Part shown: one piece after another, positions 42,575 through 52,924 of the stretch
Numbering within the stretch: the first letter of the stretch is position 1
How the letters are laid out: each line of letters begins with the position of its first letter
Origin: Brachionus koreanus
Taxonomy: Eukaryota > Rotifera > Eurotatoria > Ploima > Brachionidae
Assembly: GCA_016987375.1 (NCBI GenBank)
Contig: PJRA01000016.1
Span: 107,612 to 171,611, forward strand
DNA length: 64,000 nucleotides
Direction of reading: 5' to 3'
Translations under genes and position numbers: made by a program
Notes under the pieces: generated by a model
Databases searched by the model: none
Told to the model about the DNA's origin: nothing
The model's input: the letters and a program-made list of their open reading frames with translations, nothing else

Positions 42575-42934
42575 ACGGGTGATGCATAAGTAAATGGACA
42601 AAAGTTAAGTTAACTTGCCCGATCATACCAATGATCAGGGGATCATATATATATCTATTTAAAAACTACTAAAAATTAGCTATAATATTGAGAAAAAAAT
42701 TTTTAAAATGGGATTTTCTGTGTCTGAACGAGAGGCTTTTCGAAAAACAGTAAAAAATATGATTTCACAAATGGCAAAATCCTACATTGTGGGGCACTTA
42801 ACTATGCAAGGAGTCGCTCGAAAGACTACATATAATACGATAAACCGTATTCAAATTGGAGATCCAATCAAGGATAAGAGGACGGGTCGTCCAACTACCT
42901 GGATAGCTGCAAGGAAGACAAAACTGAATAAGAA
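42575..42934 (+). mobile_element. 5'-end of a Tc1/mariner-type element, truncated at the palindrome boundary
   Basis: Begins at a TA dinucleotide with the terminal-repeat-like ACGGGTGATGCATAAGTAAA. The ORF at 42708-42944 encodes a helix-turn-helix N-terminus ending in D-K-R-T-G-R-P-T-T-W and A-R-K-T-K-L, typical of mariner/Tc1 DNA-binding domains. The catalytic part is missing because the left arm of the inverted duplication starts here. Confidence 0.75.
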
Positions 42935-43155
42935 ATGGAACTGAACATAATTTCAATAAATATTCGACTAGCCAAGTAAATTATCTTGGGATGCCCTATG
43001 ATTATGAAAGTGTAATGCACTATGGACCTAAATCATTTAGCAAAAATGGACAGCCTACTATTGTACCAAAAGATCCTAATGCAGTTATTGGACAAAGAAA
43101 ATATATTAGCACAATAGATGCGCAAGAAATTAGGAAATTTTACGGTTGTACATAG
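42935..43155 (+). pseudogene. 3' fragment of the astacin gene, copied by the inverted duplication
   Basis: Encodes the last 73 residues of the astacin at 47846-48660 without change, from N-F-N-K-Y-S-T-S through the Met-turn S-V-M-H-Y to K-F-Y-G-C-T-stop. The metal-binding helix and everything upstream are missing; upstream sequence is the mariner fragment. Confidence 0.93.
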
Positions 43156-43610
43156 ATTTTTTAATAAATGAAAAATTCAAATTTATTTTCTTATATTTAT
43201 ATAAAATAATTTTAAAATCTCAAATTTAAAAAATGATATATATGAAAAAAAAAGGTAAAATTTTTAAAAAAAATCGTCGAATTTTTGAAAAAAATCAATC
43301 GATTCTTAATATTCTTTGATTTATTATTCATGTATATTTTTAATTGAAATTATTTTAACTTCAACATAATCTTAAGGAGTTAGATTTGATTTTTTTGTTA
43401 CTTGATAAAGTTAAAATTTATTTTTTTAGATAAACTGAAAAATTAAGCTATTTTTAGTTTCAATTTTTTTTTATATTTTACTATTACATTTATAAGACAG
43501 GAGATTATTGAAAATTGTTTTGAATGACTTTATATTAATATGAAATTGAGACAGAATTTTTTAAAATTCAATTATTTTATATTTTACTATTACTAAAAAA
43601 GAAAAATAGT

Positions 43611-44537
43611 TTAAAAATTTGTATAATTTAAAGTTTGAAGCATTTTAAATTTTTCCAAAACAAGTTTGTGATCATAATCGGAAAATTTTCCTTTCCAATT
43701 TCCCAATGAGTCATCAAATATTTCTTTTTCCATTCCTTTTCTAGACCATTCTTTTTTGGACAGTTTTACTTCAGTACCAATATATTTTTCATGATTTAAC
43801 ATTTTACTTGACCATTTAATATTTAGAAATTTTACTATTTTTTTAATAACAGATTTCGGTTGAGTTACTAAATTTTCATATCTGATCATAAGACAAGACT
43901 TTCCACCAGCACTCATACATTGAAAAAATGAAATTTTTGTAAAATTGTTCCAGTAATTAAGCCAATAATAGAAATTTTTTAAATTTATTTTTAACTTGTT
44001 TCTCTTGCATAAAGAAAAGGCAACTTCCCGGCCGTCTCGAATAATATAAATAAATTTTGATTTTGGAAATATTCTCAATAATGTTTCTAAATGAATAGAA
44101 TTTGTGGGCTCTTTGTTGCAAAGACGTCCAACATCCGATTTTACATTTCTAAACATCACATTGTAGATTGCTACTGCTATTGTATCATCTATAGTCTTGT
44201 TAGTTATTCCTGCATTACGCATAAATTTATAAGATCTGTTGTTTTTCTTATAAAGATTTTCAATAAACTCCAATAAAAGCTTAATTATTTTGGTCTCTGG
44301 TCCACATTGAATGTCTGGATGAACATCCAAAATTGATCTCAGAAGTGACGTTCCGGAGCTCATGCTGCCTCCAACGAATATATGTGGTCTATTTATGAAA
44401 ATTTCAATTTGTTCAAGATCGTCTTTATATTTGACATTTAAATTTGATTTTTTTGGGTAATTTTTATAACAAAATTGAATAATTATTCCAATTAAAAAAA
44501 CAACAATCAACACTTTTAAAAACGCTAATTTTGGCAT
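43611..44537 (-). CDS. Tyrosylprotein sulfotransferase-like protein, copy L
   Basis: A 308-codon intronless ORF, protein identical to copy R (46485-47411). Type II topology: short N-terminus, then a hydrophobic anchor (F-L-K-V-L-I-V-V-F-L-I-G-I-I-I). The TPST fold is marked by H-I-F-V-G-G-S-M-S-S-G-T-S-L-L-R (PAPS 5'-phosphosulfate loop), D-V-H-P-D-I-Q-C-G-P-E-T (with the glutamate at the TPST catalytic-base position), C-N-K-E-P, I-I-R-D-G-R-E (3'-phosphate site) and Y-E-N-L-V-T-Q-P. TPSTs sulfate tyrosines of secreted proteins in the Golgi. The loop arginine of canonical P-R-S-G-T is replaced by Ser. The start is the ATG giving M-P-K-L-A. Confidence 0.88.
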   Translation of the reverse strand: MPKLAFLKVLIVVFLIGIIIQFCYKNYPKKSNLNVKYKDDLEQIEIFINRPHIFVGGSMSSGTSLLRSILDVHPDIQCGPETKIIKLLLEFIENLYKKNNRSYKFMRNAGITNKTIDDTIAVAIYNVMFRNVKSDVGRLCNKEPTNSIHLETLLRIFPKSKFIYIIRDGREVAFSLCKRNKLKINLKNFYYWLNYWNNFTKISFFQCMSAGGKSCLMIRYENLVTQPKSVIKKIVKFLNIKWSSKMLNHEKYIGTEVKLSKKEWSRKGMEKEIFDDSLGNWKGKFSDYDHKLVLEKFKMLQTLNYTNF

Positions 44538-44759
44538 TATTAAAAACAAATAAATATAATTTTTTTCTAAATAACCTTCTAAAATTTGTCATCAAATCGT
44601 TAAATTGGAACATTGAAATGTTCATTAAGCAATTGAATTTTTTAGTTAAAATTAATGAATTTTAAAAAATTTGGCTTTTGAATTAAACTTATTCAAAGTT
44701 TTGGAGACACAATTAAAGTTCCAATTTTATAGCATTTACTTAAAAAAAGAGTAATGTCT

Positions 44760-45500
44760 AGTTTATAGGAAACTTTAGATTTTTATTTCTGAATCCCACA
44801 AGGTTCAGTGCTAGGTCTTCTCTTATTTTTTATTTATACAAACAATATATTGGATATTAATCAAACCATAATGAATTTTTTTGGTTCAAAAACTTTGAAT
44901 ATGTCAATTGTTCAAAAGGATTTTGATATTTACATACAAAGTGATTTAAAATCGACTACCATAATCAAAAATGTTGGGTTTAATTAAAAAAGCATTTAAA
45001 TATCCTTGCAGCGATACAATCAAATTATTGTATTGTTGAATGGTTATGCTGTCAGTGCTTGGTATCCTTACTTGGAAAAATATATAAATTAGCTTGAGAG
45101 AGTTCAACTTAGAAACAAAGTTTATCCAGATCTGCGTTACTTGAATTATCAACAACGTTTGTAAAGGCTAGATTTAACTAACTTTTGTACAAAAAGATTA
45201 AGAGGTGATCTAATTCAAATGTACAAATTGATAAACAATTATGAAAAAATTGAATTCAATAAAGGAAACAGCTTTAGCACGAACTGACATCCGAGATATA
45301 ACTTTTTTACAAAGTACTGAATGAATGGAATAAACTCCCGGAAAATGTTGTAAATAGAAATAATCTAAATAGCTTCAAAGCGAAGCTTGATGTCAAAAAT
45401 TTTTTTTTGAGGAATAGTGAAAATTACTGTTATTTTCCAATAAGCATTTTTCTTATTTTTTTTCTCTTTTTTAGATATAATAAAAATTTGTTAAAAAACT
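44760..45500 (+). mobile_element. LINE reverse-transcriptase fragment in the palindrome spacer
   Basis: Peptide strings in changing frames: I-P-Q-G-S-V-L-G-L-L-L-F-F-I-Y-T-N-N-I-L-D (RT motif B), L-E-R-V-Q-L-R-N-K-V-Y-P-D-L-R-Y-L, R-L-R-G-D-L-I-Q-M-Y-K-L-I-N, and N-E-W-N-K-L-P-E-N-V-V-N. This is the usual C-terminal tail of CR1/Jockey-type ORF2. It is heavily mutated and inactive. Confidence 0.8.
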
Positions 45501-46349
45501 TAAACCTAAATGTTGAACCAAAAGCCGAAATTTTTTTTTGAAATATTTGACTTTCTAAAATTTGAATCATTAATTTATATATTTTACGTGTTTGTATTTT
45601 TAGATAACAAAAGCATAAACTAAAATTTTTAATTTGATGTATTGCTTTTATTTAAAACAAACATATTTTTATTGTTAAAATTTAAAAAAAATAAAAAACC
45701 CGCAAAAATTTGGTACCTGTAAGAAGATATCAGTAGCAAATAAGAAGAATAAGTTTTTTTTTATTCTTACTAAAAATAATATAAACTAAATTATTTGATA
45801 ATGATTTTTCATTTAACTATATCTAAGAATTAAAATAAAATAATAATCATATAAAATTATAATTAGAAAATATCCTTGTCAATTAAGTAAAAACTTTTTA
45901 TTAAACTGAACAGTTGAATGTTGAAATTTTATAATTTGATGACAAATTATAGAAGACTGAAATCCCATTAAATTATTTGCAAAATTGAATTTATTTATAA
46001 AGAAATGAAAATTTTTAAAAATTAGCTTCAAATAAAACAAGACAAGAATTAAAAATGAAATATCAAATTTTTTTAAAGTTATAAAATAAAATCTTAAAAA
46101 AATTATTTTTCAGTCTAAAATAGTTTTGTGATGACTCATCAAAATGCAAGATTTTGCTTAATCAGGTTTCGATTAAAATTAATTATAGATAGGAGAAGAA
46201 AAATTATAGTAGCATTGGAATGAAAACATGGTTTAAAAATTTCTTAAAATTATTAAAAAATTTAAATTAAAAAAAGCTGAATTTCTTTAGCAAATAAGAA
46301 TAATATTTAAAAATTCAAATGATTCTATTTTTTAATTTATTCGATTTAA

Positions 46350-48066
46350 AAATTTTTTAAAATTCATTAATTTTAACTAAAAAATTCAATTGCTTAATGA
46401 ACATTTCAATGTTCCAATTTAACGATTTGATGACAAATTTTAGAAGGTTATTTAGAAAAAAATTATATTTATTTGTTTTTAATAATGCCAAAATTAGCGT
46501 TTTTAAAAGTGTTGATTGTTGTTTTTTTAATTGGAATAATTATTCAATTTTGTTATAAAAATTACCCAAAAAAATCAAATTTAAATGTCAAATATAAAGA
46601 CGATCTTGAACAAATTGAAATTTTCATAAATAGACCACATATATTCGTTGGAGGCAGCATGAGCTCCGGAACGTCACTTCTGAGATCAATTTTGGATGTT
46701 CATCCAGACATTCAATGTGGACCAGAGACCAAAATAATTAAGCTTTTATTGGAGTTTATTGAAAATCTTTATAAGAAAAACAACAGATCTTATAAATTTA
46801 TGCGTAATGCAGGAATAACTAACAAGACTATAGATGATACAATAGCAGTAGCAATCTACAATGTGATGTTTAGAAATGTAAAATCGGATGTTGGACGTCT
46901 TTGCAACAAAGAGCCCACAAATTCTATTCATTTAGAAACATTATTGAGAATATTTCCAAAATCAAAATTTATTTATATTATTCGAGACGGCCGGGAAGTT
47001 GCCTTTTCTTTATGCAAGAGAAACAAGTTAAAAATAAATTTAAAAAATTTCTATTATTGGCTTAATTACTGGAACAATTTTACAAAAATTTCATTTTTTC
47101 AATGTATGAGTGCTGGTGGAAAGTCTTGTCTTATGATCAGATATGAAAATTTAGTAACTCAACCGAAATCTGTTATTAAAAAAATAGTAAAATTTCTAAA
47201 TATTAAATGGTCAAGTAAAATGTTAAATCATGAAAAATATATTGGTACTGAAGTAAAACTGTCCAAAAAAGAATGGTCTAGAAAAGGAATGGAAAAAGAA
47301 ATATTTGATGACTCATTGGGAAATTGGAAAGGAAAATTTTCCGATTATGATCACAAACTTGTTTTGGAAAAATTTAAAATGCTTCAAACTTTAAATTATA
47401 CAAATTTTTAAACTATTTTTCTTTTTTAGTAATAGTAAAATATAAAATAATTGAATTTTAAAAAATTCTGTCTCAATTTCATATTAATATAAAGTCATTC
47501 AAAACAATTTTCAATAATCTCCTGTCTTATAAATGTAATAGTAAAATATAAAAAAAAATTGAAACTAAAAATAGCTTAATTTTTCAGTTTATCTAAAAAA
47601 ATAAATTTTAACTTTATCAAGTAACAAAAAAATCAAATCTAACTCCTTAAGATTATGTTGAAGTTAAAATAATTTCAATTAAAAATATACATGAATAATA
47701 AATCAAAGAATATTAAGAATCGATTGATTTTTTTTAAAAATTTTACCTTTTTTTTTTCATATATATAATTTTTTTATTTGAGATTTTAAAATTATTTCAT
47801 ATAAATATAAGAAAAAAAATTTTAATTTTTCATTTATTAAAAAATCTATGTACAACCGTAAAATTTCCTAATTTCTTGCGCATCTATTGTGCTAATATAT
47901 TTTCTTTGTCCAATAACTGCATTAGGATCTTTTGGTACAATAGTAGGCTGTCCATTTTTGCTAAATGATTTAGGTCCATAGTGCATTACACTTTCATAAT
48001 CATAGGGCATCCCAAGATAATTTACTTGGCTAGTCGAATATTTATTGAAATTATGTTCAGTTCCAT
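46350..48066. repeat. Right arm of large inverted duplication
   Basis: Inverse complement of 42935-44672. The arms are separated by a 1,677 bp unique spacer (44673-46349). This arm is probably the original, because it ends inside a complete astacin gene while the left arm ends with only that gene's 3' end. Confidence 0.95.
46485..47411 (+). CDS. Tyrosylprotein sulfotransferase-like protein, copy R
   Basis: Same 308-residue protein as copy L, transcribed in the opposite direction, so the two genes diverge from the shared spacer with identical promoter arms of about 135 bp inside the repeat. It has a signal-anchor at the N-terminus, the PAPS-binding loop, the C-N-K-E-P lysine and the R-D-G-R 3'-phosphate motif. 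It shows the same Arg-to-Ser change in the P-loop. Complete coding identity implies a very recent duplication or gene conversion. Confidence 0.88.
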   Translation: MPKLAFLKVLIVVFLIGIIIQFCYKNYPKKSNLNVKYKDDLEQIEIFINRPHIFVGGSMSSGTSLLRSILDVHPDIQCGPETKIIKLLLEFIENLYKKNNRSYKFMRNAGITNKTIDDTIAVAIYNVMFRNVKSDVGRLCNKEPTNSIHLETLLRIFPKSKFIYIIRDGREVAFSLCKRNKLKINLKNFYYWLNYWNNFTKISFFQCMSAGGKSCLMIRYENLVTQPKSVIKKIVKFLNIKWSSKMLNHEKYIGTEVKLSKKEWSRKGMEKEIFDDSLGNWKGKFSDYDHKLVLEKFKMLQTLNYTNF

Positions 48067-48660
48067 CTCTTATATTGTCAAACTTTATTGTAATGTAATT
48101 GTCTCTATCAGGTCTTGATTGTTCGTGCCAAAATCCTAATGCATGCATAAACTCATGAGCTACTATGGCATTTACCATACAACCTGGAGTTTTAAGTGAT
48201 AATTGTTGTTCGCCTCTGGCAACTTGTTTGCCTACGTATGACCAGCATCCACTTCCATTTATAATTCTAATATATGTGTCTTCATTGGTACGCGGAACAA
48301 ATTTAATACAATCTTTTCCATTCATTCTAGTAGCATCCTCAAGCATCTTTTGGCCGGCATAAATAGTGTCAATATGGCTTTGCTCTAAAAATTTAAATTG
48401 ATGGTTAGCTTTTTTTGACAAGCTTGAAAATTTAGGTTTTTACCGAAAATAGGATCAATTTCGAATGGTACGACGCCATTAGGCCACAAAACTCTTGATG
48501 AAGTTGGTATTTGAGCGGCACCTTTTTCTATTCCAGCAATGTCTCCTTCGAATAGATCGCCTTCTTCAGGGCTTTTTTCGTATGTTTGAATTGGACTACA
48601 TTGACTGTAAACGAACAAAAAACACAAACAACTTGCATACAATATTAGTTTTTTGACCAT
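47846..48660 (-). CDS. Astacin-family (M12A) zinc metalloprotease, secreted
   Basis: Two exons on the minus strand, 48660-48444 and 48384-47846, give 251 codons. Signal peptide (M-V-K-K-L-I-L-Y-A-S-C-L-C-F-L). The propeptide contains the aspartate-switch motif L-F-E-G-D, which blocks the zinc. The mature domain starts around S-S-R-V-L-W-P. Zinc site H-E-F-M-H-A-L-G-F-W-H-E-Q-S-R-P-D-R-D, Met-turn S-V-M-H-Y, and a final K-F-Y-G-C. There are no extra EGF, CUB or ShK domains, so it is a minimal astacin like crayfish astacin, likely digestive or extracellular-matrix acting. Its 3' part lies within the right arm of the inverted duplication. Confidence 0.96.
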
Positions 48661-49015
48661 TCTATTTAATTTCTTATTGCAAACTATTTAAATAAAATTA
48701 AAGAAATTAACAACAACAAAAATTAATCATGTTTAAATAGTCGTGTTGAATGTTTTTTGTTGGAAAATCACATAAGTTAATTTGTTAGAATATTTGATAA
48801 AACAATGTCAAAAATAATTAGACAATCAAAAATAGAATTTTATTCGAATGCCTACAAGGTAAAGTATCATATGTTTACAAAGAGAATTTTATTTTTTTTA
48901 TTTATTTTTTCAATAAGTATAATTTTTTTTTCACAAAACCTAGAGAAAAATCTCGAATTTTTTTAATTCTAATATTTTAATATTAATTTTAATAAAGGAT
49001 AATGTAGTTTTTTAA

Positions 49016-49219
49016 CACTAGAAGCATTTGAAAAAATGTTTAAATCCTCATATCTTTTGAATAGATCTTTTAAAAGATATATTCATATCTTTTTTCAAAT
49101 GAATATATCTTTTTTGATTTATTTAGATTTTAAAATTTTCTTTAAAAATGATATTTTTTTATAAAATTATTATATTTTTGAATTAAAATAAAGTGAAAAA
49201 ATGCTTCGTGCTTCTAGTG
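49016..49219. mobile_element. piggyBac-type MITE, 204 bp
   Basis: Flanked by TTAA on both sides (49012-49015 and 49220-49223). Terminal inverted repeats CACTAGAAGCA ... TGCTTCTAGTG are perfect over 11 bp. The interior is AT-rich with secondary palindromes around AAAAGATATATTCATATC. TTAA duplication is the hallmark of piggyBac transposition. No coding capacity; the ORF starting at 49201 runs out of its end and is not considered real. Confidence 0.8.
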
Positions 49220-49424
49220 TTAATGAAAATTTTGATTTTATTTTTTATGATGAAGTTTTTTTTTTGGTAACACAAGAAATTCTTTATCGGCACGAAAAAA
49301 AAAATTTTCCGAATAATATTATTAGGTTATTTCTTCTCATGTTGATTGCTTTATACATATTCCATAAGAATAATATTAATAACTAAACGCTTAGATGCAT
49401 TAGTCTTATAAATCTTTTTTAATT

Positions 49425-50250
49425 TAAAAATATAGTTTGGGTTTAGACCCGGGCAGTTTGGAATGGATCTTAGTCCTTCCTTTCAGCCGCCTGAAAAAAA
49501 AGAAATTGCTTTTAGTAATTTCTGAAATAATAGTAAATTCGGTAAATTATAATTAAAGTAAAAATAATAAGGATAAAAGCTACAGTAGACTGCATGTTGA
49601 GCAAATCTTTAAGTTTCTTTTTGCTGGTCTTTTTATCTGAAATCACATATACAAAATTTAATAGTAAGAGATAATAGATTATAAATTATGTAAATATAAA
49701 TTAATTATTTTTGATTTAGATTTCGAAAATATATAGGAAGCATTGTTTTTCTTTAGATATTGTAAAAATTTCGAATAATGTTTGGAATCTACGTGGATTA
49801 TGGTCCGAGTTTAATTGTTCCGATCTAAGAAGGTCATCATTTATTTGCTCGTGAGTCGATCTTGAGGCAACATATTTATCTAGAAGTTTTGAGAATCGAG
49901 GGGCTAGCATTTCAATGTTCATATCGTGGTGAATTTGTGTAGTCCGAGTTTTTAAAGAATAAAATTTTATTATCTTTAGTATTCGATTTTGAATTTTTTG
50001 GCATTTATCTAGTATGGTCTGGGTAGATGTTGACATAGGAATAAATATATAATCAAAGTGGGATCTGATTAGACTTTTGTAAACAGTTATTGCTAGTTCT
50101 GTTTTTAATTTTTAATTTTTAAATTTTTAATTTTTTTGATAATATTTGCTTGGCTTAGGATTTTTGTCGAGAGCTCTTTAAAATGTTTTTTAAAACTTAG
50201 TTTTGGATCGAGTTTATGTCCAACATAGCGTGGAAAAGGGTCAAACAAGT
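49425..50250 (-). mobile_element. LINE 3' portion, family A (longest copy here)
   Basis: Minus-strand reading: Y-V-G-H-K-L-D-P-K-L-S-F-K-K-H-F-K-E-L, then Y-K-S-L-I-R-S-H-F-D-Y and M-S-T-S-T-Q-T-I-L-D-K-C-Q-K-I-Q-N-R-I-L-K, K-T-R-T-T-Q-I-H-H-D-M. This is the end of a non-LTR ORF2. A frame break lies at about 50100-50140. Shorter relatives are at 23450 and 26225. Confidence 0.82.
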
Positions 50251-50254
50251 ATTT

Positions 50255-50578
50255 AGGTATTTAGCAAATCATTATAATGAAAAAGGTGGCTATGAGATTT
50301 TTATTGATAGAGTATTTGCTATTCAAAATTCATAAATCTCTATTGTTTTTGTTCAACTTGGCTCTAAACACAAAAGCCAAACAAAATACAATGTATTTGA
50401 GATAATTGAAAGATTTTAAAGGAAAAACTATTCAAGATAAAAACATGATTAATGGTCGGCACTGTCCTTGCAAGAATGGAGCAAGAACAGTCAGATATTG
50501 TTCCCATGTAGTAGGCTTAATCTTTTATTTGAGCTGTGGAATAGATCCTAATGATTTACCCTATCCAGCTGAGTTCTG
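50255..50578 (+). pseudogene. SWIM zinc-finger fragment, transposon-associated type
   Basis: A broken reading begins V-F-R-Y-L-A-N-H-Y-N-E-K-G-G-Y, then shifts frame and ends G-R-H-C-P-C-K-N-G-A-R-T-V-R-Y-C-S-H-V-V. The C-x-C-x(n)-C-x-H pattern with K-x-G-A-R-T-V is the SWIM finger found in many invertebrate repetitive genes. Internal stops show it is dead. Confidence 0.6.
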
Positions 50579-50745
50579 AATTGTGATAAAAGTCGTCTAC
50601 TAAAATAAAAATAAAAAAATATTTTAGTTGTTGTAGTAATTGGAATAATTCAAATATAAATTGAAAAAAGTTTATTTACATAAAACAAATTCAAAAATAT
50701 ATATTCCGGCTGAAGAATTTTGCAACTGATCTAGTATAAATTTTG

Positions 50746-52779
50746 TCAAATTTTGAAATACCTCGAATAGGCCATCGAAATAAATGCTAGAATTATGTTA
50801 ATGACTAGCAATGTACTGCCGACAATCATCAAAATGACATAAAGAATCGGTCTTTTCTGAGGAATTGATGTAAAATTTTCACTTTTTTTGTTCAATGCCA
50901 ACAACGAAGCCAGAATGTATTGTCCGTCTAATGCAAAACATGGCACTAGATTTAATATTCCAATAGCTCCACTAAAAGCCACTATGTATCTTAGAAATTT
51001 TGATTAATAAGATTAAAATCATTTATCTCAATTATATGAAGCAATTACTTTAGCAAAAGCTTAAGTTTTTGATTTAAAAATTTTGGTATGTATTTATATT
51101 TAGGCAAATTGTCTTCTATAAACACTAAAAAATGAAAAAAATTTAAATAACATTTACTTTGTGAAACACTTAACTTAAATGCAACCTGTGTACAAAAGTT
51201 CTCTGACTGAGCCAACAAATAAAACTGCTGATTCTTGTTCAATATCAATTCGTATCAATTTGGTGTTGTTATTTGACAAAGGCACTGCACAAATGTTCTG
51301 ATCACAATCCGAATTATGCAAGCAGGTTTTTTTTTCAGTCACTTGACGAGCCGGCAAACAACTATAAGCCTTAAAAAAACAATAAAATTTTGATTTTTTT
51401 TCTAATTTTAAAGTTAAAATTCACATTTTTTTCTAATTTCCAATTAAAACAAAAATTTGATGAACTATAATTTACATTACAGCATTCATTCAATGTTTTA
51501 TCAGTATATACTTAATAAATTTAATTTTTAAAAATAAAAACTTTAAAAATAATGATTTTTCTGTTACCAGTAAATGAGGAAAGTCTGTCCAGCTCATTAA
51601 GACTTAAACAGTGACCAGGTATAGGCTCACTTTCGTATTTATGCAAACATTGGAAATAAGTGAATGAATCAGATACATTACAATTTGCCACTCGGTCAAT
51701 AACAGAGTTTATTTTTATGCTTGATTGCAAAGGTGACTCATCACTTACTGACACTATGTGAGCTTTTTTGTCATATAAATGCTTGATGGTATACGGATGA
51801 GCTTGAAGAAGAGCAAGTCCAATGAGGACAAGAACAAAATTGTGCCATACACCAGCACAGAATATGCGAAGCTGTCTGAGCGGCGAAATGACCATTATGT
51901 GATCGGTGCACAAATCGACATATGCTCCTGGGAATATGGCAACTAGAAATACACCGAATCCATTGACCCGTACTTGCTCTCGTGATGCAGCTATCGCATG
52001 GCCCAATTCATGCACCAAACCACACAAAAACAATGCTCCAAAGTAATACCATATTTGACTAGTGGGTATATTGACCCCTGGCAGCTTAATTTATAATTGT
52101 TTTTAAAATTATTTTTTGCCTGATAACAACAACAAAAAAATTGAAGTTTATGATCAAATTAAAACCATCATGCTCAAAAAATGCATCATTATGAAAGGTT
52201 ATTTTTCAACTAAAAATGGTTATTAATAAACTAAAAAAGAAAATTTTTTATCATAAACTTCAATGTCAAAATTTAGTTCATTTTTATGAAATATAACTTA
52301 ATTAAAAATTTATAATTTGATTTACACAGGACAATAATTTTATTTTAAACTATGTCTACACAATAAAATAATATGAGAAGATTTTGCACTTTAGAAGCAT
52401 TTTATTAATTGTTTTTTTACTAAAGAAATCTTACCACTGGAACTATGATTTGTTTTGATAAAGGTTTAGGTCGAAAATAATCATAAATTGTGTACAAAAG
52501 AAGAAAAAATGACATCAATTGTCCAACAAGACCGATTATGACTCCGGTATTGAACCAGTGTCTGAGAAAATTCGAGTTCCAGTTGGATAATTTAATAAAA
52601 AGTCTATTGCATTTAACAGTATACCATTTTATTTGCAACAAACTAATTGTCAAGCCATTTTTGCTCAGTAGTTTAGCATAGACAGCCGATGTAAATCGAT
52701 TATCAATCAGAAGCTTATTAAAAACAAACACAAACAACCAGAATAGAGTTACATTTGAAAAAATGCTACCAAATAGCAT
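50746..52779 (-). CDS. MBTPS2: Site-2 protease (membrane-bound transcription factor peptidase)
   Basis: Six exons on the minus strand: 52779-52435, 52084-51568, 51510-51425, 51369-51186, 51124-51049 and 50989-50746, giving 483 codons (human 519). Zinc site H-E-L-G-H in [11 protein letters not shown], preceded by the membrane segment after [20 protein letters not shown]; the Cys-rich lumenal part with C-L-P-A-R; and the second active-site motif P-C-F-A-L-D-G-Q. S2P cuts SREBP and ATF6 within the membrane after S1P cleavage. The serine-rich lumenal stretch of vertebrate S2P is absent, which explains the shorter length. Confidence 0.97.
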
Positions 52780-52924
52780 CTAATTTAGTGGCATGAAAAA
52801 ATTTCATCATTTTTTTTCTCAATTTTTAAGATCGTTTTTTAAATCGATCGAGGAAAGAAAAAATTAAAATTAAAAAGTTTAATTAAATAAAATTTATTAA
52901 ATAAAAAATACTAGTAAAATATTT

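Larger units (their letters stand above)
42935..44672. repeat. Left arm of large inverted duplication
   Basis: 1,738 bp, inverse complement of 46350-48066 (1,717 bp). It contains one sulfotransferase gene and the last 221 bp of an astacin gene. The coding parts appear identical. The main difference is a 21 bp insertion in this arm near 43271-43291, which accounts for the length difference. A few substitutions and small T/A-run changes occur near the outer end. Confidence 0.95.

Noticed and set aside
44673..46349. Possibility that the palindrome spacer and arms are one large foldback transposon
   Set aside because: The arm ends lie within an astacin exon and a mariner ORF, with no target duplication or terminal motif; segmental inverted duplication fits better.
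49201..49386. 61-codon ORF starting in the piggyBac MITE end
   Set aside because: Starts inside the terminal repeat and continues into AT-rich flank; no homology and no coding composition.
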